Shown one piece after another: positions 46,836 through 56,300 of a stretch of DNA of 64,000 nucleotides. A program made the translations under genes and the position numbers. The DNA is from Kiritimatiellia bacterium (GTDB lineage Bacteria > Verrucomicrobiota > Kiritimatiellia > RFP12 > UBA1067), in the NCBI GenBank assembly GCA_016296065.1, contig JAEDKA010000006.1, forward strand, positions 1 to 64,000, read 5' to 3'. Within the stretch, counting starts at the first letter, position 1; each line of letters opens with the position of its first letter. The notes below the pieces were generated by a model. It worked only from the letters and a program-made list of their open reading frames with translations. It was not told where the DNA came from and searched no databases.

Positions 46836-49404
46836 GAGAAGCGTCCTGGGCTGGCTTCTCTGCATCTGGCTGATCCCAATATCGCTATTCCCGCTCGTCG
46901 CCCTCCTAACCTACGACTGGCGCGCCGTCGCATCGCTCAGAATCCCCGCCGAGGCTTCGACGAACTGGATAGGTCCGCTCGGCGACGCCTTCGCCTACTA
47001 TGGCTATCAGCTATTCGGGCTCGCCGTGTGGATCGTCCCGGTCGTCTGCGTCGTTCTCGGCGTTTTCCGCATCGCCGGACGCCGCATCGGCGGACTCCGC
47101 CGCTTCGCGTGGCTGATCCTGCTCCTGGCCGCAAGCGCGTGCCTCCTGCAGGTCGCGCAGCGCCACGCTCCCGGCATTTCCGCCGCGGTCGAGCGCAACA
47201 ACATCGCCAACGCGGGCGGAGTCGTGGGCTATCTCGTCATGGGCAGGCTCCTCTCGCCACTTCTCAGCGACTTCGGCGCATCCGTCATCATGGTCGTCCT
47301 CGCCCTTGTCGCGGCAATCGAGACAATCGGCGTGCGCAACATAGCCGCTTTCTTCGCCTCGCTCTACCGCTGGGCGACGATGAGCGGACGCATCGCGCCG
47401 ACTCCCGAGACAGCTGGCTCCAAGGAGGAATACGAACGCCAGCTTGAGGCATACGAGGCCGCCGTCAAAGCGCGGGAGGCCGCCAAGGAGCAGGCGAGGC
47501 TCGAGAAGGAGCAGGCAAAGGCCGAGAAGGAACGCATCCGCGCCGAGAAGGAAGCCGAGAAAGCCGCCGCGAAGGAGGCCGCGCGCGCCGCTCGCGAAGC
47601 GGCAAGGGCCGAACGCGAGGCCGCCGCACGCCCGCCCGCCCCACCCGCCGCGCCGGTCGCTCCTTCCGCCCCCGCCGCAAGCGCCGCGAAACCCAAGCCC
47701 GCCCCTGCGGAGTCCGGGGAGCAGGAGGAAGCGCCTGTCGAGGACAAGGGTCCGTACATCCTCCCGTCGCTGTCGCTGCTAAATCCGCTGAGGACGACGA
47801 TGGCGGACCACAGCGATGTCGGCGAGATGTCGCAGAAGCTCGTGGACACGCTGAAGCTCTTCGACGTCAACGCGACGCTCGCGTACACCGTGCAGGGTCC
47901 GGTCGTCACAAAATACGCTCTCACGCCCGAGCCGGGGACGCGTCCGGAGAAGTTCACCTCCCTCCAGGCGACGCTCATGATGGCGCTCAAGGCGAAGTCC
48001 CTGCGAATCGAGGCGCCGATCCCGGGCGAGGACAAGATCGGCATAGAGGTGCCGAACCGCAAGCCCGCGGGAATATCCTTCCGCGAGATATTCGAGTCGG
48101 ACGCCTGGCGCGACTCGAAGGCGGAGCTTCCGCTCCTCTTCGGAAAGCGCGCGGACGGCAAGGAGCTCGTCGCCGACCTCGCGTCGATGCCCCACATGCT
48201 TGTCGCCGGCGCGACCGGACAGGGCAAGTCGGTGTGCCTCAACTCGCTCATATGCGGCCTCCTCATGACGCGCACCCCCGAGCAGCTTAAGCTCATCATG
48301 GTCGACCCGAAGTGCGTCGAGTTCACGCCTTACTCCGCGATACCGCACCTGCTCGTGCCCGTGATCACGGACAACCGCAAGGTCGTCTTCTCGCTCCACT
48401 GGGCCGTCGCCGAGATGGAAAAGCGCCTCAAGCTGTTCGCCCGCGCCAGGGTGAGGAACATCTACGACTTCAACCACCGCACGACGTTCTCGCAGCCCGA
48501 CATGTTCGGCGGGAGCGACACGGCGACGAACGACATGCCGAAGACCGTGCCGTACATCGTAATCATCATCGACGAGGCGGCGGACCTCATCGGCCAGTGC
48601 GGCAAGGAGGTAAACCCCGACATCCAGCGCATCACCCAGAAGGCACGCGCGGCCGGAATCCACCTCATCCTCGCCACGCAGCGTCCTGACGCGAAGATCA
48701 TCACCGGCGCGATCAAGGCGAACATCCCGGGACGCGTCGCGTTCAAGACCGCCTCCGCCGTCGACTCGCGCACGATTCTCGACGACTCCGGCGCGGAAAA
48801 CCTCATCGGCAAGGGCGACATGCTATTCCGCGGCAAGGACGGACTCCTCGTGCGCGCACAGGGCGCGTGGATCTCGGACGGCGAAATCGCCAACATCACC
48901 AACTTCATCCAGGAGCACTCCAACCTCCAGTTCGACGAGACGTTCGCGAAAAAGCTCGGACGCGTCAAGGAGGCGTCGATCGAAGACCCCTTCGCATCGA
49001 ATGAGGACGATCCCGACAACCAGAAGCAGGAGGACAGCGGACCCTCCGCGCGCGAGCAGGTGAAGGCGAGCGAGGACGCGGACCTCTTCAAGCGCGCCCT
49101 CGAGTGCATCATCAACACAAACCGCGCGTCGGTCTCGCACTTCCAGCGCAGGCTCGGAATCGGATACAACCACGCCGCGAAGCTCTGCGACAAGCTCGAA
49201 GACGCTGGCGTCATCGGTCCGCAGCAGGGCGCGGGTCCGCGTCCAATCATCATGGACCAGCAGCAGCTTCTCGCTATATTCAACGGCGGCACGGTCGCCG
49301 AAGAGCAGGCGCCGCAGGACGCCGCGCCGGAGGAACAGCCGGCGGACGGCGTGTCCGAAGCGCCTGAAGACGAAAATCTATTCAACAGGGAGGAACAGCA
49401 ATGA
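46795..49404 (+). CDS. ftsK: DNA translocase FtsK/SpoIIIE
   Basis: 869 residues. Four N-terminal membrane helices are followed by a long Glu/Lys/Ala-rich, probably coiled linker (~residues 205-300). The RecA-like motor has Walker A GATGQGKSV at about 472 and Walker B IIIDEAADL. A C-terminal gamma winged-helix domain (ASVSHFQRRLGIGYNHAAKL) reads DNA orientation. It pumps chromosome DNA at the division septum. The start at 46795 lies inside the CdaR-like stub; the signal sequence and TM spacing support it. Confidence 0.96.
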   Translation: MTDTSSSLTDPRSERSVLGWLLCIWLIPISLFPLVALLTYDWRAVASLRIPAEASTNWIGPLGDAFAYYGYQLFGLAVWIVPVVCVVLGVFRIAGRRIGGLRRFAWLILLLAASACLLQVAQRHAPGISAAVERNNIANAGGVVGYLVMGRLLSPLLSDFGASVIMVVLALVAAIETIGVRNIAAFFASLYRWATMSGRIAPTPETAGSKEEYERQLEAYEAAVKAREAAKEQARLEKEQAKAEKERIRAEKEAEKAAAKEAARAAREAARAEREAAARPPAPPAAPVAPSAPAASAAKPKPAPAESGEQEEAPVEDKGPYILPSLSLLNPLRTTMADHSDVGEMSQKLVDTLKLFDVNATLAYTVQGPVVTKYALTPEPGTRPEKFTSLQATLMMALKAKSLRIEAPIPGEDKIGIEVPNRKPAGISFREIFESDAWRDSKAELPLLFGKRADGKELVADLASMPHMLVAGATGQGKSVCLNSLICGLLMTRTPEQLKLIMVDPKCVEFTPYSAIPHLLVPVITDNRKVVFSLHWAVAEMEKRLKLFARARVRNIYDFNHRTTFSQPDMFGGSDTATNDMPKTVPYIVIIIDEAADLIGQCGKEVNPDIQRITQKARAAGIHLILATQRPDAKIITGAIKANIPGRVAFKTASAVDSRTILDDSGAENLIGKGDMLFRGKDGLLVRAQGAWISDGEIANITNFIQEHSNLQFDETFAKKLGRVKEASIEDPFASNEDDPDNQKQEDSGPSAREQVKASEDADLFKRALECIINTNRASVSHFQRRLGIGYNHAAKLCDKLEDAGVIGPQQGAGPRPIIMDQQQLLAIFNGGTVAEEQAPQDAAPEEQPADGVSEAPEDENLFNREEQQ

Positions 49405-50141
49405 TCGAATTCGGAAAGACCCTCCGCGCCGCGCGCGAGGCCAAGGGACTGAGCGTCGGCCAAGTCGCCGAGCAGACCCACATGATGGTCCAAACGGTCG
49501 AAGGGCTCGAAAACGAGAACTTCGACAAAATCGTCGCTCCGATATACGGACGCGGCTTCGTGAAGCTCTACTGCGAAGCCGTGGGGCTCGATCCCAAGCC
49601 GATGATCGAATCCTTCATGGCGATATACTCCGACAGGCACGCGACCGGGGCAAAAGGCCTGCCGCAGAAGCCAGTGGCGGCGCCCGCACAAACGCACGCG
49701 ACCGAACAGGCCCGCGGCCCAGCCGAACCCGACGCGACCGAGCCGCCGCCCAAGCGAGCGGAACTCGACTTCGGATCCACCAGCGCCTCGAAGGCGCCGC
49801 TGTCGCGATACGCAGGGACCCTACCAGACGATTCGGACCAGCAACCGTCGCCTCTCGCGCTGGTAAACTGGCGCATCGTCGCCCTCGCGGCAGGCGCATT
49901 CGTCATTCTCCTCCTCCTCGCGCTCGGAATCCGCGCAATATACCGCGCGACGATGAGCACGCCCGCGACACCGGCCGATGCAAGCGAACAGCCGGCAGCA
50001 GCCATTCAGCAGCCTACCGCCGGCAGCGAACAGCCGGAAACAGGCATCCGACAGCCGGCCGCTGCAAGCCGCAAGCCGCTGCCTCTCAAGCCCTTCTACA
50101 TTGATTCAGACCACTCAACAGACAACGAAAGGAGCAAATAA
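49401..50141 (+). CDS. rodZ: RodZ-like cell-shape protein
   Basis: 246 residues. The N-terminal helix-turn-helix of the RodZ type (FGKTLRAAREAKGLSVGQVA … QTHMMVQTVEGLENENFDKI … YGRGFVKLYCEAVGLDP) is followed by a Pro/Ala-rich linker. One transmembrane segment (IVALAAGAFVILLLLALGI) and a low-complexity Gln/Pro tail follow; the usual beta-rich DUF4115 domain is absent. RodZ links MreB to the membrane. ATGA overlap with ftsK. Confidence 0.85.
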   Translation: MIEFGKTLRAAREAKGLSVGQVAEQTHMMVQTVEGLENENFDKIVAPIYGRGFVKLYCEAVGLDPKPMIESFMAIYSDRHATGAKGLPQKPVAAPAQTHATEQARGPAEPDATEPPPKRAELDFGSTSASKAPLSRYAGTLPDDSDQQPSPLALVNWRIVALAAGAFVILLLLALGIRAIYRATMSTPATPADASEQPAAAIQQPTAGSEQPETGIRQPAAASRKPLPLKPFYIDSDHSTDNERSK

Positions 50142-50145
50142 AAAA

Positions 50146-50925
50146 ATGGAAGTCGTAATCTGCAAGACGAAAGAAGAAGCGTCAAAGCTTGCCGCAGACA
50201 TGATAACCGCCGCGGTAAAGAAGAATCCGAAGACCATCCTCGGCCTCGCGACCGGCTCCACGCCAGTCCTGATGTACTCCGAGATGGCCAAGGCAGTCAA
50301 GGCGAAGAAGGTCAGCTACAAGCAGGTCAAGAGCTGGAACCTCGACGAGTATGTCGGGCTTCCCGGCACGCACGACCAGAGCTACCGGTACTTCATGAAC
50401 AAGAACCTGTTCGAGAAGATCGACATCAAGCTCTCCAACACGCACGTCCTCAACGGAATGGCCAAGGATCCCGTCAAGGAGTGCGAGGCGTACGAGGCGC
50501 AGATCAAGAAGGCCGGCGGAATCGACATACAGGTGCTCGGCATCGGCTCCGACGGACACATCGCGTTCAATGAGCCCGGCACTTCCCTGAACAGCCGCAC
50601 GTCGATCGTCTACCTCACGCCCTCGACCGTGAAGGACAACGCACGACTCTTCTTCAAGGGCGACATGAAGGCCGTCCCGAAGAGCGCGCTCTCCATGGGC
50701 GTCGGAACGATCTGCGAGGCGAAGAAAGTCATCCTCCTCGCCTTCGGCGAGAACAAGCAGGACGCGATCAAGGGATGCGTCGAAGGCCCGATGAGCCAGT
50801 TCTGCACCGCCTCGGCTCTCCAGGCGCACAACGACTGCTGGATCTTCTGCGACGAAGCTGCCGCCAAGAAGCTCAAGCTCAAGAAGTACTACGCGTGGCG
50901 CAGCGCAACCAAACTTGGAATATGA
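50146..50925 (+). CDS. nagB: Glucosamine-6-phosphate deaminase
   Basis: 259 residues, full length. It converts glucosamine-6-phosphate to fructose-6-phosphate and ammonia. Family motifs: LGLATGSTP (phosphate loop), WNLDEYVGL (catalytic Asp), GIGSDGHIAFNEPG with the active-site His and Glu, and a C-terminal region ending YAWRSATKL. Strong AAAGGAG before ATG 50146. It sits in the cell-envelope operon and fits recycling of amino sugars. Confidence 0.96.
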   Translation: MEVVICKTKEEASKLAADMITAAVKKNPKTILGLATGSTPVLMYSEMAKAVKAKKVSYKQVKSWNLDEYVGLPGTHDQSYRYFMNKNLFEKIDIKLSNTHVLNGMAKDPVKECEAYEAQIKKAGGIDIQVLGIGSDGHIAFNEPGTSLNSRTSIVYLTPSTVKDNARLFFKGDMKAVPKSALSMGVGTICEAKKVILLAFGENKQDAIKGCVEGPMSQFCTASALQAHNDCWIFCDEAAAKKLKLKKYYAWRSATKLGI

Positions 50926-51158
50926 ACATGAACGACGACGGATTCACTTCATTCCTCTGCGACCACTGCCACACCGAGATCGAGGCCTCGCCGGACATGA
51001 TCGGACAGGAGACCGAGTGCCCGGCGTGCGGCGCAAAGCTCGTAGTGCCGGACAACCGCGATGACGGCGTCAAGCGACACTCTGCCAACGATGTCGATCT
51101 CAAGCGGACCCAGGCCATGAAGAGCCGCACGATCCGCATCGAGCTCCCCGACCTATGA
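50922..51158 (+). CDS. Small zinc-ribbon protein
   Basis: 78 residues. Two CxxC knuckles (FLCDHCHTEIEASPD and ECPACGAKLVVP) form a zinc ribbon like that at the start of many PVC membrane proteins. The rest is charged and probably disordered. The ATG overlaps the nagB stop and the TGA overlaps the ATG of the nuclease gene, so it is translated as part of the operon. Role unknown. Confidence 0.75.
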   Translation: MNMNDDGFTSFLCDHCHTEIEASPDMIGQETECPACGAKLVVPDNRDDGVKRHSANDVDLKRTQAMKSRTIRIELPDL

Positions 51159-52192
51159 GCGCGGCACGCAAAAGGAAAAAGAAAAAAGGACGCATGTCCC
51201 TAACGCGCAGGATCGCCCTGTGGACGGTCCTCGCGCTCACCCTAGGCTACCTGCTCGTCGCATGGGCCGCCATATCCTTCGTCCACCAGCCGAAGGAATG
51301 GCGCCTTGCGCGCGAGCAGTCGTGGCCGGGCTTCGCAGTCGCGTCGCTTTACTGGGTCGGGAACGGACTCTCCGACCTGACGGACGGAATGGGCCTCACG
51401 GGATACGACGTCGTTTACGAATACGACACTGAGCCGCCGTCCGGCAGCGTCCTTTTCGCCGGCGCGCCGAAACGCGTCGGAAACATCCAGCCCGCAGACA
51501 TAACCGTCCTCAACCGCGGCGAGTTCGTCGTCGGCTGGTCCCCTTCTCTCAGACGCCCAGTCTGGTGCGCCTACCACGTTGTTCCAGACGTTCTCTACCA
51601 GACCGACAAGCGTCCCAGCTTCACCAAGGACAGGGAGGCCGTCAACTCCCCGGCGGCTTCGGCCTACGAAAAGTCAGGCTACGATCGCGGACACATGGTG
51701 CCGAACCACGCGATTGAATCGCGCTATGGCTCCTCCGAGCAGAAGAAAACATTCATGATGTCCAACATCACGCCGCAGAGTCCCGCACTCAACCGCGGCG
51801 TGTGGCGCAACCTCGAACACCGCATCGCCGACCTCTGGCCTGCCAGGTACGGGGAAATCTGGGTGATCGTCGGCTGCATCCCAAACAAAAACGGCGAGAC
51901 GATAAGCGGATCCGACGTAGAAGTCCCCGGACAGCTCTTCCAGGTCGTCGTGGCACAGGAAGGCCTGGACGTGAGGGCCTTAGCAGTCGTCTTCGACCAA
52001 AATGTCTCGTGGTGGGAATGGGCGGCGAGATCGCTCGTCTCGATCGACGAACTCGAAGAGATGGCGGGACTCGACTTCCTGCCGGACCTCCCCGAGTTCA
52101 TTCAGAGTCCGCTCGAGGCAGAACGCCCCACGCGACTCTGGCCCGTCAGGCTATCCGACATCTTCAGCCTGTTCCTGCTCAGGTTCCAGTAG
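51155..52192 (+). CDS. Membrane-anchored DNA/RNA non-specific endonuclease (NUC1 family)
   Basis: 345 residues. A very basic N-terminus is followed by one transmembrane helix (IALWTVLALTLGYLLVAWAA). The NUC1 beta-beta-alpha-metal domain contains DRGHMVPN at about 178-185 (catalytic His), then MMSNITPQSPALNRGVWRNL with the metal-binding Asn. It should face the outside and cut nucleic acids, perhaps for nutrient recovery. ATGA overlap with the zinc-ribbon gene; last gene of the operon. Confidence 0.9.
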   Translation: MSAARKRKKKKGRMSLTRRIALWTVLALTLGYLLVAWAAISFVHQPKEWRLAREQSWPGFAVASLYWVGNGLSDLTDGMGLTGYDVVYEYDTEPPSGSVLFAGAPKRVGNIQPADITVLNRGEFVVGWSPSLRRPVWCAYHVVPDVLYQTDKRPSFTKDREAVNSPAASAYEKSGYDRGHMVPNHAIESRYGSSEQKKTFMMSNITPQSPALNRGVWRNLEHRIADLWPARYGEIWVIVGCIPNKNGETISGSDVEVPGQLFQVVVAQEGLDVRALAVVFDQNVSWWEWAARSLVSIDELEEMAGLDFLPDLPEFIQSPLEAERPTRLWPVRLSDIFSLFLLRFQ

Positions 52193-52294
52193 GCAAAAAA
52201 ACCATGCCGCGGTCTGTATGGGAAACGCCAGGGGGGAATAGGCGATTCGTCAGACGCACGGCAAGGTGCAGATATTTTACCAAATGCAACACTT

Positions 52295-52323
52295 CCTCTC
52301 CGTAACATCATGTTACAGAGAGG
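52295..52323. terminator. Hairpin between convergent genes
   Basis: CCTCTC-C-GTAACA and TGTTAC-A-GAGAGG form a 12-bp stem with one C/A mismatch and a TCA loop. It lies between the nuclease gene (plus) and the GH43-like gene (minus), a place for a bidirectional terminator, but without a clear T-run. Confidence 0.5.
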
Positions 52324-52332
52324 AGCATGAGT

Positions 52333-53337
52333 TTACAGTTCCGACGGATTCCACTCGGGGACCCAATCGCAGTACGGGATGCCGTCATCGTCAAACCTAA
52401 TCGGCATCCACACGTATCTGCTGTCGAGCTGGTTGTGCGGACGCCATATGTCGAACATCGCGATGAACGCGTCCGGCTTCCCCGCGACAGGAAGGACAAA
52501 CGTGGACTGCCCGCCCCAGGTCAGCTCCGGCCCCATCCCGTTGTTCGGATTGCGTCCGCGGCAGGGATTGCCGAGCCTCTCCCACGGTCCTGAAGGAGAC
52601 TTCGCGCGGTAGAGCCGCGCCGTGTTAGGCGACCATCCAGAGCATCCGGAGCCGATGAGCCAGTACCATCCGCCGTGCTTGAACACAGCCGGCGCCTCCG
52701 TCTCGTCGTTCTCAAAGATGCGCGTGCTTTTCCCGGTGTAGTCGAGGTAGTCGTCCGTAAGCTCGTCGACATGCATCGTGCGGTTGTCCTCGGACGAGAA
52801 GAAATGGTACGCCTTCCCGTCGTCATCGACGAACACCGTCATGTCGCGGCTCATTGCGCCGTTCGGACGCAGCGTCTTGACGAGGACGAACGGTCCCTCT
52901 GGGCGGTTTGCGAGCGCGATGCCCGTCTTGGCGGCGGAATACCCCTTCCCCTTGAGCTCCAGGTGGAAGAACATCACGTAGTTGCCGGTCTTCGCGTTGC
53001 GCACGACCTTCGGACGCTCTATGATGCATCCGGCGACAATCTCGCTCGCCGGATCCTGGGAGACCTTCAGCGCAATGCCGCGGTCCTCCCAATCGACAAG
53101 GTTCTTCGACTTGTACGCATGCACTCCGACCCACGCGGCGTTCCCCGCCTCGCCGTAGACCTTGTGCTCGCCGTACCACCAGTACTCGCCGCCGTCGTGC
53201 ATCACTCCGCCGCCGTGCGCATTGATGACGTGTCCCGACGTGTCGCGCCAGAGGTCCCACGAACGGATGCCCCCCTCCGCCGAGGCGGAGAGGGCCAAAA
53301 CCGCGAATAATGCCGCAGTGTATGTTCTGATGTTCAT
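52333..53337 (-). CDS. Secreted GH43-like glycosidase
   Basis: 334 residues. A signal peptide (TYTAALFAVLALSASAEG) is followed by a five-bladed propeller of the GH43/GH117-like clan: HVINAHGGGVMHDGGEYWWY, IIERPKVVRN, SRDMTVFVDDDGKAYHFF, DETEAPAVFKHGGWYWLIGS (general-acid Glu), and GGQSTFVLP. Enzymes of this type release arabinose, xylose or galactose. The start at 53337 is 13 bp from the upstream large gene, which suggests co-transcription. Confidence 0.85.
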   Translation of the reverse strand: MNIRTYTAALFAVLALSASAEGGIRSWDLWRDTSGHVINAHGGGVMHDGGEYWWYGEHKVYGEAGNAAWVGVHAYKSKNLVDWEDRGIALKVSQDPASEIVAGCIIERPKVVRNAKTGNYVMFFHLELKGKGYSAAKTGIALANRPEGPFVLVKTLRPNGAMSRDMTVFVDDDGKAYHFFSSEDNRTMHVDELTDDYLDYTGKSTRIFENDETEAPAVFKHGGWYWLIGSGCSGWSPNTARLYRAKSPSGPWERLGNPCRGRNPNNGMGPELTWGGQSTFVLPVAGKPDAFIAMFDIWRPHNQLDSRYVWMPIRFDDDGIPYCDWVPEWNPSEL

Positions 53338-53350
53338 TTTTTACCCTGCT

Positions 53351-56300
53351 TTACTCGAGAACGATGTCGCCCCAGCTCTCGCACATGAGCTTCGCCTCCA
53401 TCGGGATGTCGCTCACGAGGCCGGTGTTCTTGCTGAAGAAGTACGTGCGGAGCATCGTGTGCTCGCCCGCAGCGTCGGACGAGAGGAAGCCGACGTCGCC
53501 CTTGAGAGCGAGACCGCTCGCGCCCTTCGCGCCGACGATCGCCCACGGAATCTCCACGACAACCCTCACGCCGTTGCCGGTCATCGAAGCGGACGTCTTG
53601 ACGCGTCCGTCAAGGACAACCGAATCGAACACGCGCGTCGACACGGGCGAGGAGTAGGTGCGCTTCGCGTCCGCCGCGGCGCCCTTTGCCTTCTCGCGCA
53701 TCACGAGCGCGCGGGTCTGTCCGGAGATCGGCCCGACGAGCACGCGCACGTCGCCGTCGCGCACGTCGCCAGCCTCGGCGGAAGGACGCAGCTGGATGTC
53801 GACCGCGTCGCCGCCCTTGAAGAGAAGCGTCACGTCGGTCGTGCCGTTCTTCCAGGTCGAGTCCGGATCGGTGACGTCCCACATCACGAGAAGCGACTCG
53901 TCGTTCCAGCCGAGCCTGACGTCGGCCGCCTCGATCTGCCCAGGACGCGACACCGTAATCGGCGCGACCGCGGCGAGCTCCGCGGCATCCTTGACGCGCT
54001 TGACGGAAAGCGACTTCGGACCCTTCTCCGCCGCTTCGCGCGCGGCGCGCTCGGCTGCCGCCTTCGCGAGCAGCGCGTCATCGACGTTGATGGCAACCGT
54101 CTTGAGTTGGCGCACGGACTCGAGTCCGTCGATCCTGACGACCATGCCCGCCTGGCTTGCGATGCCGCACGACATGCGCGCGACGCCGTCGTCCTGACGT
54201 CCAGCCCAGCCGCAGAAGTGCTCGCTGCCGCCCGTAAAGCCCTCGATGGGCATGGGCGCGAGCTGTTCCTCGGTGGCGGGAAGCCGCGGCGAGGGGATGC
54301 GTCCGTCCTTGAGGAACGCGCTGACGTAGAGTCCGTCCTCCGTGAGCCAGTAGTCCTCGCCGAGGTTGCCGCGGATCATGAACGTCGACGGAGCGCCGTC
54401 CACGCCAGGGACGAATCCGCAGATCCTGAGGCAGCCGATGAGGAGTCCGGGCTGCGCCATCGGAGAGCCGTGGGAGCCGTGGACACTGTGGTAGCGGGAG
54501 GGATACTTCCAGAGCTCGCGCCCCGTTTTCGCGTCGAAGCCGAGAATCCAGACGCTCTCCTTGCCGGCGACGTTCCTGTGGGCGAAGGCGATCACCTTGT
54601 CCGTTCCGGGAACGGGGGTCGACTCCATGAGCGACCACTCGTCCGCAAGCGGAACGCGCGACCAGCTGTCCTTCGTGTAGACCGGCGCGCCGTCCTTAGT
54701 GTACGACGCGGGGCGGATGCGCCACGTTCCGCGCTCGTTGCGGAGCGCCGCGGCGTATATCGAGAAGTCGGTGGGATTTGCTCGCCTGTACCAGCCCTTG
54801 CCGTCCATGCACGGGATGCCGGGCTTGCCGAACTCGCAGCGGGTGCCGACCGGCGTCTTCTCCCTCGCAGGGAATATCGTGCACTCGGAGCGCTGCACGA
54901 GTTCGTCGCCGTTGAGGTCGGTCCACGCGAGGACGTCCGCCGGATCGCAGTCCGCAAACTGGCCCTTCGCGGGCTTCACGATCTGCGCGTTGTACTCTCC
55001 GCCGAAGCCCTGCTGGATGTTCGCGATGTCGGCGATGGCGGCGACGGTCTTCCACGAGCCGGACTTCTCGTCGCGCATGCACACGACGAAGGCGCAGCCG
55101 TAGTCTCCGCCGGAGACGAGGTACTCGCGGCGCTTTCCGGAGGCGGACGAGAAGAACATGTGTCCGTTGCCGTCGAGCCTCGGCGCGGGGTCGCCCTCCG
55201 CAGAACCTATCTTCGACGCGTCGGGCGTCTGGATGAGTTCGGCGACGCGCCAGCCGCGCTTGCCCTCGAAGCGGATCTCGTTGCCCTCGGCGTAGGCGCA
55301 CGTCGGGTCGCTGTCGTGGAGGAACGTGTTGGACGCGCAGTATCCGGTCGTGCCCACGTAGTCGCGCGCGAACGATCCGTCCGGATTCCACACCGACATG
55401 CGGCGCGGACGGTTGGAGTTCTCAGTCACCCACACGAAGCCCTTAGCGTCGACCGCGACGGAGCTGCCAGCGTAGATGCCGTCCTTCTCGAAGTGGCCCT
55501 GCGAGGGGCGCCCGCCCTTCTTGCCGAACGTGACGGCTAGGCGTCCGTCGGCCGTGTACTTCTTGACCTGCGAGTCGGGTCCGTTGTCCAGCACGTTGAA
55601 CGCGCCGTCCGCGTCGATGGCGAGCGCGCTGGCGACGCCGATTCCCTCGAGCTTCGGCACGGAGACCTTCACTCCTTCCTTGAGAGGCAGTGCGCAGAGG
55701 ACATTGCCATGGAAGTACCAGAGCACGTCGCCGGAGAGGACGCAGGAGAAATTGCCGGAGAACTCGGGCTTCGCGGGCAATGCGCCGCGGAACCGGACGG
55801 CGGCGGTCTCTGCGTCGCACACCACCACTGTTCCGTCACCCTGCACGAGCGCGAACGCGCCCTCGTCGGCCGAAAGCCCGACAACCTTCGCGCGCTTGAG
55901 CGCGCCCTCTCCGAGAAGCGCCTCAAGCGAAAGCGGCATCGGGAGCTCCTTGCCGTCCTGCACGAACGGCGCGAAGGCGCCAGTCTTCGCGTCGAGGCGG
56001 AGAAGAAGCTCGCCCATGGTGTTCCAGTCGTTCGGAACCGAGTAGGCCCAGCGCGCGTTGGCGGACGCGACTGACGAGCCGCGCACGTTGCCCCACTTCT
56101 TGAGTCCGTCGGCTCCGATTCCGATCGTCCCCGATCCGCCTTCAGCGAAATCGCACCAGACGACCATTCCGTCGCCGGACTTGGAGACAACGCGCATGAA
56201 GGAGTGGTCAGCTCCCCACGCGCCCGATCCGTCGACCGTGCCCCAGGGCGGCGTGCCGGGATTGTAGAAGCAGCGCTCGTATGTTCCGTGGAGAGGCTTG

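Noticed and set aside
52675..55540. Long plus-strand frames opposite the GH43-like and CBM9-like genes
   Set aside because: They are antisense to proteins with recognisable domains, and their own composition is Arg/Ala/His/Val-rich without motifs.
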